Under the pieces are notes generated by a model, which did not search any database, was not told where the DNA came from, and saw only the letters and a program-made list of their open reading frames with translations. Source: Chromera velia (lineage: Eukaryota > Sar > Chromeraceae). Taken from it: DNA of 12,500 nt. The position numbers and the translations under genes were made by a program. The DNA lies in assembly GCA_018398765.1 (NCBI GenBank), contig JAHBMJ010001404.1, positions 10,001 through 22,500 on the forward strand. The letters run 5' to 3'. Of the stretch, positions 1 through 9,314 are shown piece after piece; the first letter of the stretch is position 1, and each line of letters opens with the position of its first letter.

Positions 1-142
1 TGCAAGCAAGCATGCACGCGCACAAAGAAAAGTCGGTGGAACGCTTGAAGAAGGCGCATCAAACTCCCACTGGACATCAATCGGCTGGGAAGACAAGTCC
101 ATCAATGCAGGACTTTCTTGTTTGTTCTTCCTTTGTCTTTAG

Positions 143-306
143 CAAAGCATCAACCAAAAAAAAAAGAGGAGCTCCAAACTGACGGCGAAAGAAAGGACGC
201 ACACTCAGAAAGTGTTGAAGGGGTCCTGGAGGAGACAGACTTGAGCGCTCTTTGTGTCTGCTCCCCCGACGAAGTTTCACGTAATTCCCTAGAAGCCACA
301 ATCTAA
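143..306 (+). CDS. Possible terminal exon of an upstream plus-strand gene (partial)
   Basis: An open plus-strand frame ends at TAA 304-306. Just before it is a good 3' splice site: a long T/C tract at about 114-140 followed by TTTAG, with the AG at 141-142. The exon would start at 143 in phase 1. The encoded tail is hydrophilic and charged, with a lysine/glutamate-rich start followed by acidic stretches, and resembles no family I know. The frame is also open back to base 49 without a splice, so the first part could be coding instead. The stop lies 75 bases from the stop of the next gene on the opposite strand, a normal convergent arrangement. The signal could be chance, since the frame is short. 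Confidence 0.35.
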
Positions 307-381
307 TCATCCCTTCAACGAAGAACAACAGGGACACTGCATTCTCTTCCCTGTCTTCTTTTCACATAAACAACACGGGCT

Positions 382-2192
382 TCAGTAAGCTCTAGCCGAC
401 CTGGGACCGGTGACGAGCGCCGTGCGGCTCTCCCGCATTGAAGTTGCAACAAGAGGAGAGGAGAACCTTGGGGGGGAAATGGCGTGACATGTTCTGGACT
501 CAGGGAGCTTCTCTGCGGACAGACCGGCAACGCTCTGGTTCTGTGGAGAGGTCGCCAGAGGCCTCGGTCGGGCATCTGCCATCGACGTGCTGGCATCGAC
601 ACACAAAGTTTCTGGTGGCAGAGGTGGGAATGTGCTTTCAAGGAGGAGGCCCTCGTCTGTCTGAACTGACTGATGTTGATGGGATGCAGGGAATTCGTCT
701 GACTTGTGTACGGTTCTAGACTCAGGAAGTCCCGTGAGAGGGGAGGAGGCGTTGAAAACAAGCCTAGTAGGAGCTTTGGGTGACGCAGGACTGTCGTTTT
801 GTGCTGCCAAATGTGAAGAGCGGACCGTGACTCCTTGATCAGGTTGGGTGACTCGCAAAGGCGGCGCTTGGCGTGAAGGTGCGACAGCAGGACAGGTCTG
901 TGAAGAGTCCTCAACTGTCATGTTGGATACAGAGGGGGAAGGGGAGGGGCAGGGGTGAAAAGGGAGAGGTGGAGAAGTGGAAAATCGACGTCTTGTATCG
1001 TCATTGCGCTGGGTTGGTGTCTCCTTCTGGTGGGATTCGAATTCTCCCCTTTGTCTCTCTGTCCCGTCGTCCTCTCCTTGGTCTTCCATCTGTCTGGCGA
1101 TGAGATTCGAAGGCGGGGGGTGAGGAGAGGAATCCAGAGGGAGGCGACAGGGATCCTGTTCGTGTGCCTCTCTTGATGCTGGAGGGGTCTGGGCGTTAGA
1201 CTGGAAGCGCACGGCCTGCCCCTTCTCCGTCTCTCTCAGCGACTCCACTCGGTGCAGTGGATGCACCGATGCGCTGTGAAGCTGAGACTGGAAGCTGCAG
1301 GAAGGTTGGATGGGGGGCTGACCGATACACTTACTCAGTGACTGATCTACACACGCCACTGCGCTGACACACGCACCCAAAGAAAGAGAGACTTAGCTTT
1401 ACGGGTGACCCCCATGGACTCAGAGAAAAAGACAACAAGGCATGCTGATTTTGAGACATTCCCACGAAAAAAGAAAAGGAGTTAAGGAGTGAGAAAGAAG
1501 ACGGCACACACGCTCTGGTCCATACACGTCGAATACTACACCTGCTCACACAAGAAGGGATCCAGGAGGAAAAGCAGAGATCACTGTTTCCGCTAACAAA
1601 CACGTGCAAACTCGAAACGCTACAAATCAAGCGGGGTTTACCTGTATTCGCTGTGTCCTCTGCCATTGAAGCATCTCAAAGAAGAGTCACGAAGAAGAGC
1701 AAGGGAGGCCTCGCCCTTCACACGCCTCTCAAGATCTCCCCCTCCCTCTGTCCACCCCTGTCCAAGGATCACTGTGCCGCCACTCACAGAAACCCTCAAG
1801 GACGAGTCCAGGGCCTGAGGGGTTGGCCACTCTCGGAAGTGCACGACTGGGTGCGTAGTTCTGGGACTTGTCTTTGACAATTCTCTGTCAAAAGTCATTT
1901 GAAGGTGGCGGGCAAGATCTGCATGCACAGCGACACACAGTGGTGTATCATTCATTCACCAAGTCTTTTTCCCTTCCAGTCCCCTTTCTCGGTCTTTTGA
2001 AAGATGAGCACGGGTCAGTAGATGTGTGTAGCTGTGATCTGTTTGTACGTCTGTACAAAAGCGAAGGCATCTTTCCAGCGCCGGGTGAGCAGCAGAGATC
2101 AGCGCATCCGAATGAGAAAAGAAGGGACAGCCACCAGGCAACGGGCAGGTAGACAGAAAGAGACAGAGAGAGACATGGACTCTCACGCACGC

Positions 2193-2236
<44 letters not shown>

Positions 2237-3360
2237 GAGTGGGGAAACAGAATGAGAAACAAACAAGGACACACTCACCTCCCTGCAATTGTCGGACTGC
2301 GCTGATGGCCTTCTCGCATCTCTGCCTTTCCTTCTCTGCGGCTTCGCACAGAGGTGGGGGTCCCGCAAAGCATCCAAAGAGCCATTGCAAGACACCAGAC
2401 GCGAAGTGGAGAGCTCTGAAGACTTCTGCCCCTCTTTGCCTCCCTCCCACACCATCTCCTTCCAAAAGGCCGCAGCCAGGCGCACTTCTGTGCAACTCAA
2501 CCAAGCTTTCAGCTTGCGTATGCACGAGACAATTGGCAGCACCTGATGCATCGAGTGTGCCGAGACCCTGAAAGGCCAATGACACACCTTTGCTGAGAAG
2601 AAAACAGACTGCAAGACACCCCTCAAGGCTGCCCAAATCGACAGGCAACGTCAGGTGGTCCCGCGTCCCCTGCCCTCCCCCCAAAATGGCTCCACCTTCA
2701 GTTAACAGACGTCCACTCAAAACAGTCCCCCCCTCCTTCCCTCCACGACAGGACAGTTTTGAAATCACACTGCGCAAATCGCTCCACGCAGCAATACTAT
2801 CAATGGGCGCTACAGGAATCCGAGACATATCGTCCGCAACGGGAATAAAATTGGAGAGCGTCAGACTGACAAGACACCCGGCCACCTGTCTGAGCCCTGC
2901 ACGTAGAAAGTCTGAAATTGATCTTCTTGCCCCCGTCGCACATTCCCGAAAGGACCCCTCTGCCGTCCACAAATGGAGCGTCAGGTCAGGGGAACCGAAT
3001 TTTCGGCCTGGGCCATGCTGAAGGATCTCTTCACCCCCCTCCCTCTCCATCGTCGTCAGGAGCCTCTTCCAAAAAGTATACACCCGCGTGCAATTCTCCG
3101 CAATAAAGTGGAGCGACTTGTTTCGAAGGGGAGCCAAAAGACTCATCAAACGTCGCACTGCTGCGAAACCTCTTTCAACAGCGTCTTTGGAAGGGGTGAC
3201 ACAGAGGTCCGCCGTGCGAGGCGAAACCTCACGGTCAAATTCAGGGTCAGATGTTGTGAGCCAGTGCCAGTGCACAGACCTGACTGCCTCGACGGCATCC
3301 CTTAGGCTCTGCGCGCGGCACTTCAGGGCACTCAGGGCGTCCCTGGAGTCTGCCAGCTTC
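382..3360 (-). CDS. Multi-exon gene, unknown function, long disordered C-terminal tail
   Basis: Three minus-strand exons join with matching phases: 3360-2279, 1918-1642 and 1363-382. Intron 2278-1919 has donor GAG|GTGAGT and acceptor TGCAG (phase 1, new codon GAT). Intron 1641-1364 has donor CAG|GTAAAC and acceptor GTCAG (phase 2, new codon AGC). Together they encode about 780 residues ending at TGA 384-382. The first exon begins after a pyrimidine-rich tract ending GGATGCAG, in phase 2, so at least one exon lies upstream. The first 360 residues look globular, with alternating basic, hydrophobic and cysteine-containing segments but no motif I can name. The last 330 are rich in S, P, T, Q and R and look disordered. 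Three degenerate repeats sit near the end: GLPESRT, KLPESRT and SMRESRT. Small additional introns inside the first exon cannot be excluded. Confidence 0.6.
2197..2236. repeat. Compound microsatellite (TG)11(AG)9
   Basis: Eleven TG units at 2197-2218 run straight into nine AG units at 2219-2236. The repeat lies inside the 2278-1919 intron of the minus-strand gene, about 40 bases from the donor, so the transcript carries CU repeats followed by CA repeats. CA- and CU-repeats are known splicing-factor binding sequences in animals; whether that applies here is unknown. Confidence 0.95.
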
Positions 3361-3500
3361 CTGCATCCACACAGGCGCACAGGGGGGGGCTTTAGAGAAG
3401 TCGAAGAAAGAGGAGACGGCAAACATCAAATTCTGTTGAGATGTGAAGAATGGCACACACCACACTTTCACAGTCCTCGTTGATGGTAGGGACAGTCCAC

Positions 3501-4032
3501 GGTATGGTGTGATGCCAGTTACAGACCGCTGCCGGCTCAACAGCTGTGTAAATCACGAAATAGCAGGTGGAGGGGGTGACTGGAACTTGTAAGACTGAGA
3601 GGGGAAGGTGGGATTCACTCCAACCAGGCCCCAAAATGTAAGTCGCTTGTGTCACCTTTCTCGACTGATGAGGCAAATAGTAACGCTTCCAGGTGCTCTG
3701 TCCGACTGACTGCATCTCATCCAGCAGCTTCCAAAAGGACCGAGACCGCAGATGACATCTGTTTCCCTTGTCCTTTGAGGGTTGCAGGATCTGAAGGGCA
3801 ACCCTGATTCCTATGGAGGCCAAAGAGTTGAAGACCGCAACGAAGCACTCGACTGATAGCAGCATTCCCAAATCAGCACCTGCTTTCACTACACAAGTGA
3901 AGAGAAGCCGGCTGTTGCAGGCAGATAGCAGCCCTCTTGTCGTTCTGCCTGACAGCTGATTGGGTACACCTTTGCTGCGTGACAACGGAACGCTTTCAGG
4001 AGTCAGAGAACCACGACGCTGACGGACCAAGT
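3501..4032 (-). CDS. Probable upstream exon of the unknown minus-strand gene
   Basis: A minus-strand frame is open from 4032 down to the stop at 3394-3392. It begins right after a very good acceptor: a C/T-rich tract at about 4075-4050, a possible branch site CTGAC, then TTCTGGCAG (AG at 4034-4033). The first in-frame ATG is at 3865-3863; the earlier part has none, which also suggests an internal exon. The encoded protein has mixed hydrophobic and basic segments and no motif I recognise. The join to the exon starting at 3360 needs a phase-2 donor; the only one I found is CC|GTGGAC, ending the exon at 3501 and giving a 140-base intron. That donor is weak, so the 3' boundary is uncertain. It may instead belong to a separate transcript. 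Confidence 0.38.
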
Positions 4033-4729
4033 CTGCCAGAAGTCAGTTTAGGAGGAAAGGGGGGTGGCAAAAGGACAGCTTCGTAGCGGTCTGATTCAGG
4101 CAGCGAGCAAGAACATTGAAAGTTTAACACGAAGGTTGGTTAGATCATGTACTCCAGGTTGATTAGCACATGTTGGCACCGTGTTAGCACCCACGCAAAG
4201 TCAAAGGAGGCCAAATAATTTTAGTGTTGCAAAAATGCATGTTGCAAAGTGTTGCGCAGCGCGAGCGAAGTGTTGCGCACTCTGCATGCGATCTGTGCAA
4301 CATGCACTGCGTTGCACTATACAGCCGCCGCTGAGCCGCGAACTGTTGTTGCGGTTCCGCTCCAGGAAAGAAAAGGTTTGGTCTCGTGAGCACTTGCTCT
4401 CCTTCTTGTCAGAATCTTACACACCTGCGGCATTGCATTGGACGAGCCTCAATCCCCATTTTCGCGTGATTCTTCACAACCAGAGCCGCTAGCACTTCTG
4501 TTGTTCGATACTCCAGGTGTTGCTTTCCTCTACAGCTCTACTCCTTCGACAGTGAGACCGCTGGCTCTCATCGAAGCCGGACTGTGCAGGAACACGCTAA
4601 CATATCGGTATTGGCATCTTTGGTCGTCTTACTCCGGGAAATTCTCTTCCAGGAGTGAACAGATACAGTGTCAGGTTGACCAGATTCTCTTCATATACAT
4701 GTCTGTTCTCTGTTTTACTTCCTATAAGC
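4033..4729. promoter_or_regulatory. Divergent intergenic region upstream of the dehydrogenase gene
   Basis: This stretch separates the minus-strand gene from the plus-strand dehydrogenase and should hold both promoters. No TATA box stands out at a convincing place. It contains an inverted repeat at 4236-4306. An ATG at 4699 opens an out-of-frame reading frame that overlaps the dehydrogenase start and stops at 4857. Its context is poor (T at -3, T at +4), so it would be a weak upstream frame if transcribed. Confidence 0.4.
4236..4306. repeat. Inverted repeat with nested 12-base direct repeat
   Basis: TGCATGTTGCA at 4236-4246 is the exact reverse complement of TGCAACATGCA at 4296-4306. Between the arms, AAGTGTTGCGCA occurs twice, at 4247-4258 and 4268-4279, 21 bases apart. 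Further GTTGC copies flank it at about 4226 and 4311. The arms could form an 11-pair stem with a 49-base loop, or the copies could be factor-binding sites. Confidence 0.75.
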
Positions 4730-5749
4730 ATGGATTCAAATTCAACCGAAACAACAGGAGTGATTGCGGTCACCGGCACGTCTGGGCACCTTGGCGAGGC
4801 ACTCATGCGTGTGCTTCGCTCCCGAAACATCAAAGCATGGGGAATAGACCGCCGTGAGGGGCCGTGGACTGACCATGTAGGCAGTGTCACTGATGGCCCA
4901 TTCATTCATGAGGCTTTACACGGGGCGGACACCGTTGTCCACTGTGCTACTTTGCACAAACCACACATCCTGCAACATACAAAGCAGGATTTCGTCGACG
5001 TCAATGTGACGGGCACGCTGAAGGTACTTGAGGCGTGCGTCAAACAAGGAGTCCGCACCCTCATCTTCACGAGCACCACCAGCGTGTTTGGCCATGCTGT
5101 GCCTCGTAGCGAGGAGAAGCTCAGGGAAGCTGCGGGGCCCGTGTGGATCTCGGAGGACGTGGAACCGGTCCCGCGGAATATCTATGGCGCAACAAAGCTC
5201 TCTGCAGAGCACCTGTGTGCCCTCTTTCACCGTGAAAGCGGGTTGAACGTGGTGATTCTTCGCACGTCTCGATTCTTTCTAGAAGAAGATGACGACGAGA
5301 CCGTCGCAGCGCAGTATCCTCCATTGAACTTACGAGTGAACGAGCTGCTCTATCGTAGGGCCGACATCGCTGACATGGTGGAGGCACACATACTTGCCAT
5401 TGATGCGGCACCGCGTCTTGGCCTTGCGACCTTCATCATTTCTGCTCCCCCTCCTTTCAGTCTTGATGACTGTGCTGAGCTGAAGACCGACGTCTCAGCC
5501 GTGGTTGCTAGATACACAGGACCCGCCTTTGCGCAAGCCTTTTCAAAGCATGGCCTGAAAATGTTCCCTGTACTGGACCGCATCTACGATAGTCGGAAAG
5601 CGGTCTTGGAGCTTGGCTGGAAGCCGCAATGGACTTTCTCGTCGGCTGTGAAGGGTCTTGCGGAAGCACCAGAAGGGACAGATCCCAAACAGTTGGAGAT
5701 GCTGATAACCAGCAAACTAGCGGTAGCCGTTGGATGCAAAGCGTATTGA
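4730..5749 (+). CDS. Extended short-chain dehydrogenase / NAD-dependent epimerase-dehydratase
   Basis: A complete 339-residue single-exon protein. The nucleotide-binding Rossmann motif TGTSGHLG is at residues 15-22. Asp40 at the end of the second strand (GIDRR) suggests NAD rather than NADP, although two arginines follow. VVHCAT is at 69-74, the conserved Asn of VNVTG at 92, a serine/threonine active-site segment FTSTTSVFG at 113-121, and the catalytic pair Tyr152-Lys156 in YGATK. The length and order are those of the extended SDR family, which oxidises, epimerises or dehydrates sugar nucleotides and related substrates; the substrate cannot be read from the sequence. I chose ATG 4730 because its context is strong (A at -3, G at +4) and because the frame upstream, open to 4655, has no ATG. 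No signal peptide is seen, so it is probably cytosolic. It lacks introns, unlike its neighbours, which would fit gene transfer or a retrocopy. Confidence 0.93.
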   Translation: MDSNSTETTGVIAVTGTSGHLGEALMRVLRSRNIKAWGIDRREGPWTDHVGSVTDGPFIHEALHGADTVVHCATLHKPHILQHTKQDFVDVNVTGTLKVLEACVKQGVRTLIFTSTTSVFGHAVPRSEEKLREAAGPVWISEDVEPVPRNIYGATKLSAEHLCALFHRESGLNVVILRTSRFFLEEDDDETVAAQYPPLNLRVNELLYRRADIADMVEAHILAIDAAPRLGLATFIISAPPPFSLDDCAELKTDVSAVVARYTGPAFAQAFSKHGLKMFPVLDRIYDSRKAVLELGWKPQWTFSSAVKGLAEAPEGTDPKQLEMLITSKLAVAVGCKAY

Positions 5750-6290
5750 AGTTTCAATTCAGCAATGGGTTGGCTACTAGGTCGGCTACAACAAAAATAG
5801 TAAACTCTTTTATACTATTAACTTAGTATTGATTTTGATCATTACTACCTGACCCTACACACTGGTCTCTATTTCTTATAGTAAAAATTATTACTCGATG
5901 TATAGTAGTTGTCTATTTCAGATTGGGAAACATGCATGATAAAAGTGAACTATTTGTAATCGGAAGTTGGTAGGGCTAATACATACATCTGGACTGCCAC
6001 TGTTAGTGAAGTGCTATGTACGTTAGAGATTTAATTTAAATATCTTTGTAGGTGCAACTTTTTACTGGCAGGCACATTGCACTATTTACGCGTATATTGT
6101 GTTTATTTTTATCTTATATTATATTCTTACTTTCACTGTAACGGTTATCGCTCAGAGTTGGCGAGTCGATCGCTCCAACATGCTCCAGCTACTGGGCTTC
6201 AATAAACATCCTACAGATTCTTGCTAGACATCCTCCCACTAAATAAGGGCCATATAAAAATTTTAACATATAAATGACTCGGAAATTACT
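5750..6290. other. AT-rich intergenic stretch, left part of the island
   Basis: Immediately after the dehydrogenase stop the base composition falls to AT-rich sequence. I see no coding frame of note. A less AT-rich patch lies at about 6140-6210 and includes AATAAA at 6201-6206, but that is some 450 bases past the stop and need not be the gene's polyadenylation signal. Confidence 0.7.
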
Positions 6291-6685
6291 ACCCTAGGCG
6301 ATTATTGAATAAAATTTTTAATAATTTTTCAGTTTGGCAAAATTTTATTTTTGGGGATGACATTGGATCAAGCTCCCTTCTTTGAAAGTTTTGGAGCCGG
6401 TGTAGTTGCTGGTATGATACTAGGGCTGTATTGGCTGATCTTTGCCTATATAACTACTATTGAAACCAATATAGCCAATTTGAGACCCTTAGGGTTGTTC
6501 GCGGTGTGTAAAGAATATATTTTCACAAGATTGATAGCAAATAAATACAGAATAGCCTTGACACAGTAACAAAATAAAACCATTTTAAAAACAATTTAAT
6601 TAAAAGTATTGTTTCCTTTTTTGCTCTATCTCTTTGACTTTTTTGTATCACTTAAATTTTATTCAATAATTTTATCGTCTAGGGT
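6291..6685. mobile_element. MITE-like element, copy A
   Basis: A 395-base unit bounded by ACCCTAG at 6291-6297 and its complement CTAGGGT at 6679-6685. Inside these ends lies a perfect 17-base inverted pair: ATTATTGAATAAAATTT at 6301-6317 and its reverse complement at 6654-6670. A second copy in the same orientation lies 937 bases to the right. Terminal inverted repeats, small size and the absence of a transposase point to a non-autonomous DNA transposon. I could not find a clear target-site duplication, so the true ends could differ by a few bases. It contains an open frame of about 70 codons ending at 6569 (first ATG 6357) with one hydrophobic segment; comparison with copy B argues against its being a selected protein. 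Confidence 0.72.
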
Positions 6686-7622
6686 GTGAAGGCAAAAATT
6701 AACATTTCTCATATTTTCATTTTTCATTTTGTTTTCAGAGTCAATTTGAATAGTACGATAACACTTAGAAAGTTGTTTATCTGTTATGTAATACATCTTG
6801 TATTAAATTCACTTTACTGTTAAAACAATCTTATGTTCTCTTCTTTTTACAGATGTAATATAATGGTTAACGTGCAATACAGTGTTTATGCAGAGAAGGC
6901 GATGAATTCACAAACATTGCAACAAAAAACCCAGAGATGAACAAAAGTAATAACATACAGTAAAACATTACAGCATTATGTTTTCTTTTAAAGCAAAACT
7001 AAATTTCAAAACAAAAGCTGTGCAACACTTTTTTAGAATAATTGTGATCGTTCTTTCTATTGTATAAACGATTTTTTCTAAAAACGATACATTTTTTACA
7101 TAACTAAAGTTTTAAAGTTTTTATTCACTCATGACCAATTATAAAGCAACTTATAAAAAGCACCACAAGTCTTTTAGAAAACAATTAGCTTAACTGTTCT
7201 TGTTCTAAAGTCAGCTTAAAGTTAATGATATGCACAAAGATTTTTGTTTAGATTTCTTATTATCGCTCATATTTTTTTTGTGTGATATAGTTTTCTTCTC
7301 TACTTTCACCTGCAAGCAACATATATACAAACAAACACTCACAAAAAAAGTCTTTTTTGTTTGCAGTTTTATAGCTAAACAAATGTACCCTCACGGTGTT
7401 GGAAGCTTACTCAAAAAGGTAAAACAAACATAAGAAAAAATTTGGTATTGGAAATGCAACTTAATGACCTCACGTTATAATTTTTTTCTCACTTAATATA
7501 TTTATTAAGAAGCAAAGATAGGGTATATAAATGTATGGTTTAATAACAAAGTTAAACAAAAATTATGAGCTTTCAATGCTTTAAAACTTGTCCATTTAAT
7601 CTGTAAATGTTGATCGTTGCAT
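6686..7622. other. AT-rich spacer between the two MITE-like copies
   Basis: Unique AT-rich sequence with long T and A runs. A frame with an ATG at 7230 runs to 7433, but its residues (phenylalanine, lysine and leucine runs) are what AT-rich DNA gives by chance. I see no RNA gene or inverted repeat linking it to the flanking copies. Confidence 0.6.
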
Positions 7623-8023
7623 ACCCTACGCAACAATTTGCCGACAAAATTATTGAATAAAATTTTTGAGTTTGGCAAAATTTTATTTTTGGGGATAACA
7701 TTGGGTCAAGCTCTTTTCTTTGAAAGTTTTGGAGCCAGTGTAGTTGCTGGTATGATACTAGGGCTGTATTGGCTCATCTTTGCCTATATAACTACTATTG
7801 AAACCAATACAGCCAATTTGAGACCCTTAGGGTCGTTCGCGGTGTATAAAAAACATATTTTCACAAGATTGATAACAAATAGATATAGAATAGCCTTGAC
7901 ACAGTAACAAAATAAAACCATTTTAAAAACAATTTAATTAAAAGTATTGTTTCCTTTTTTGCTCTATCTCTTTAACTTTTTTGTATCGCTTAAATTTTAT
8001 TCAATAATTTCGTTATCTAGGGT
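7623..8023. mobile_element. MITE-like element, copy B
   Basis: A 401-base unit in the same orientation as the copy at 6291-6685. It is bounded by ACCCTA at 7623-7628 and TAGGGT at 8018-8023, with the same 17-base inverted pair at 7649-7665 and 7992-8008. The interior is about 95% identical to copy A by my count (16 substitutions over roughly 340 aligned bases, all but one transitions). The left end carries about 18 bases between the outer ACCCTA and the inner repeat that copy A lacks in that form. The shared frame is still open, ending at TAA 7905-7907, but its methionine codon has become ATA. Confidence 0.72.
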
Positions 8024-8327
8024 AGTAAAATTAATTTAATAATGAACAGCAAAAAGTTCTTTTTGCCTGAATTTTAAGTATGTGGTCGATTAAGATTCAA
8101 ATTTAATAATTCAATTCTATGTATAATTGAAACATGAATCGATTCTCACAATGCAGTAGTCTAATCAATGTAGTAATCATAGTTGGGTATAAAAAAGCAA
8201 TGTTAAAGGCATGAACAATCATGTTATAGCAATCATGATGAATCATCAAGTATTAAGGAGTTTCCTCGTGAGTTTTTCATTATAATCAATTCACAGCTAG
8301 ATTGATTCAGAGTCATGAGAAGACATA
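8024..8327. other. AT-rich stretch, right part of the island
   Basis: AT-rich noncoding sequence between MITE-like copy B and the 3' end of the minus-strand inhibitor gene. It has several near-copies of ATCATGA and AATCAT at about 8150-8250, but no clear unit. Base composition returns to that of the flanking genes at about 8330. Confidence 0.6.
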
Positions 8328-8375
8328 GAAGCTAGCTTGGAAGCTAAGTCCGAAGCTTGCCTGGAAGAGACGCAT
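8328..8375. repeat. Short degenerate 12-base tandem repeat
   Basis: GAAGCT occurs at 8328, 8340 and 8352 with exact 12-base spacing, followed by GAAGAG at 8364. The remaining six bases of each unit vary. The array sits exactly where the AT-rich island ends and lies in the probable 3' untranslated region of the minus-strand inhibitor gene. Confidence 0.6.
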
Positions 8376-8408
8376 TTTGCAACATTAACTAAGACCGAAT
8401 TTGAGTCT

Positions 8409-8867
8409 TCAGGTTCCACTTGCATCCTCCACAGTTCCGGCCGTAGACTCTGCTGGAGGTTCCCCGTTCATCCAGACCACTGTGTTGTCCTCCGAGTCTT
8501 GAAGACGGGGATTGTAAAATTTTGACTTTTGTACGTCCTCTGGACACGCTACCTGCACACCAAGGGCCATTTTCCACAATTAAAACACAACCATGTACGC
8601 TAGCTCTCAAACAACCAAAGAGAGTGCATCTTTTACGTCTCGAACGAATAACGAGGGAAGGGGCGCACGAAATGGGCAAGGTGGATCAAACAAATTATGC
8701 ATCAAGGAAGCGGGCGCTCAGTGGGAGAAGCAGCAGATCTTTTGCTGGTTTATTGAAGTCTCGACTTACAGATGGGCCATCAAATTGATACTCATCTGAT
8801 TCATCCTTCTCTCTTTCTCTCTCCCTCTCCCTCTACCTCTACCTCTCCTTCTCTCTCTGACACATAG

Positions 8868-8909
<42 letters not shown>

Positions 8910-9260
8910 CCGCTCCGTCTATCTGTACAGGGAAAAAAAAATTCAGGACCTGTTTCAAACCTAGGTCTAAAATTGCCCGCCCGCCCGCCCGCCCACCCGC
9001 CCGCCTGTCTGTCTGTTGTCTGTCTGTCTCTCTGTCTGCCTCTCACAACGGAAGACGAGATGGCCTAAAATGGAAACCATACAATACAGTCTATCTGTCT
9101 TGCACATAGGCAGTTGTTGACCTACTTGACATATGAGAGGTGTCGCGCACTGTCTGTTTTCAAATTTGCACTGCGAGTAGTAGCGCTTCTCGTCGTTGGC
9201 GCAGATTTCCACGTAGGGCTCATTGGAAGGACACTCCTTGATGACGCAATCTGCTAGAAT

Positions 9261-9314
<54 letters not shown>

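Noticed and set aside
315-914. A second minus-strand frame of 199 codons
   Set aside because: It overlaps the 982-base exon in another frame; the latter joins in phase to upstream exons and this one does not.
2183-2626. Minus-strand frame with a Thr-His run and neighbouring frames on the plus strand
   Set aside because: They are shadows of the large exon and of the (TG)n(AG)n repeat in the intron.
4655-4729. 25-codon N-terminal extension of the dehydrogenase
   Set aside because: It would need a GTG start; the ATG at 4730 has strong context and leads directly into the Rossmann fold.
6840-6880. Sequence resembling a tRNA A box (TGGTTAACG)
   Set aside because: No B box, acceptor stem or cloverleaf could be built around it.
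6291-8023. The two direct repeats as long terminal repeats of a small retrotransposon
   Set aside because: Each copy has its own inverted ends, begins ACCC rather than TG, and the spacer shows no primer-binding site, polypurine tract or retroelement protein.
8801-9046. Minus-strand open frame of about 80 codons
   Set aside because: It is translation of CT, CA and GCCC repeats inside an intron; residues are Arg/Gly/Glu and Cys/Val alternations only.
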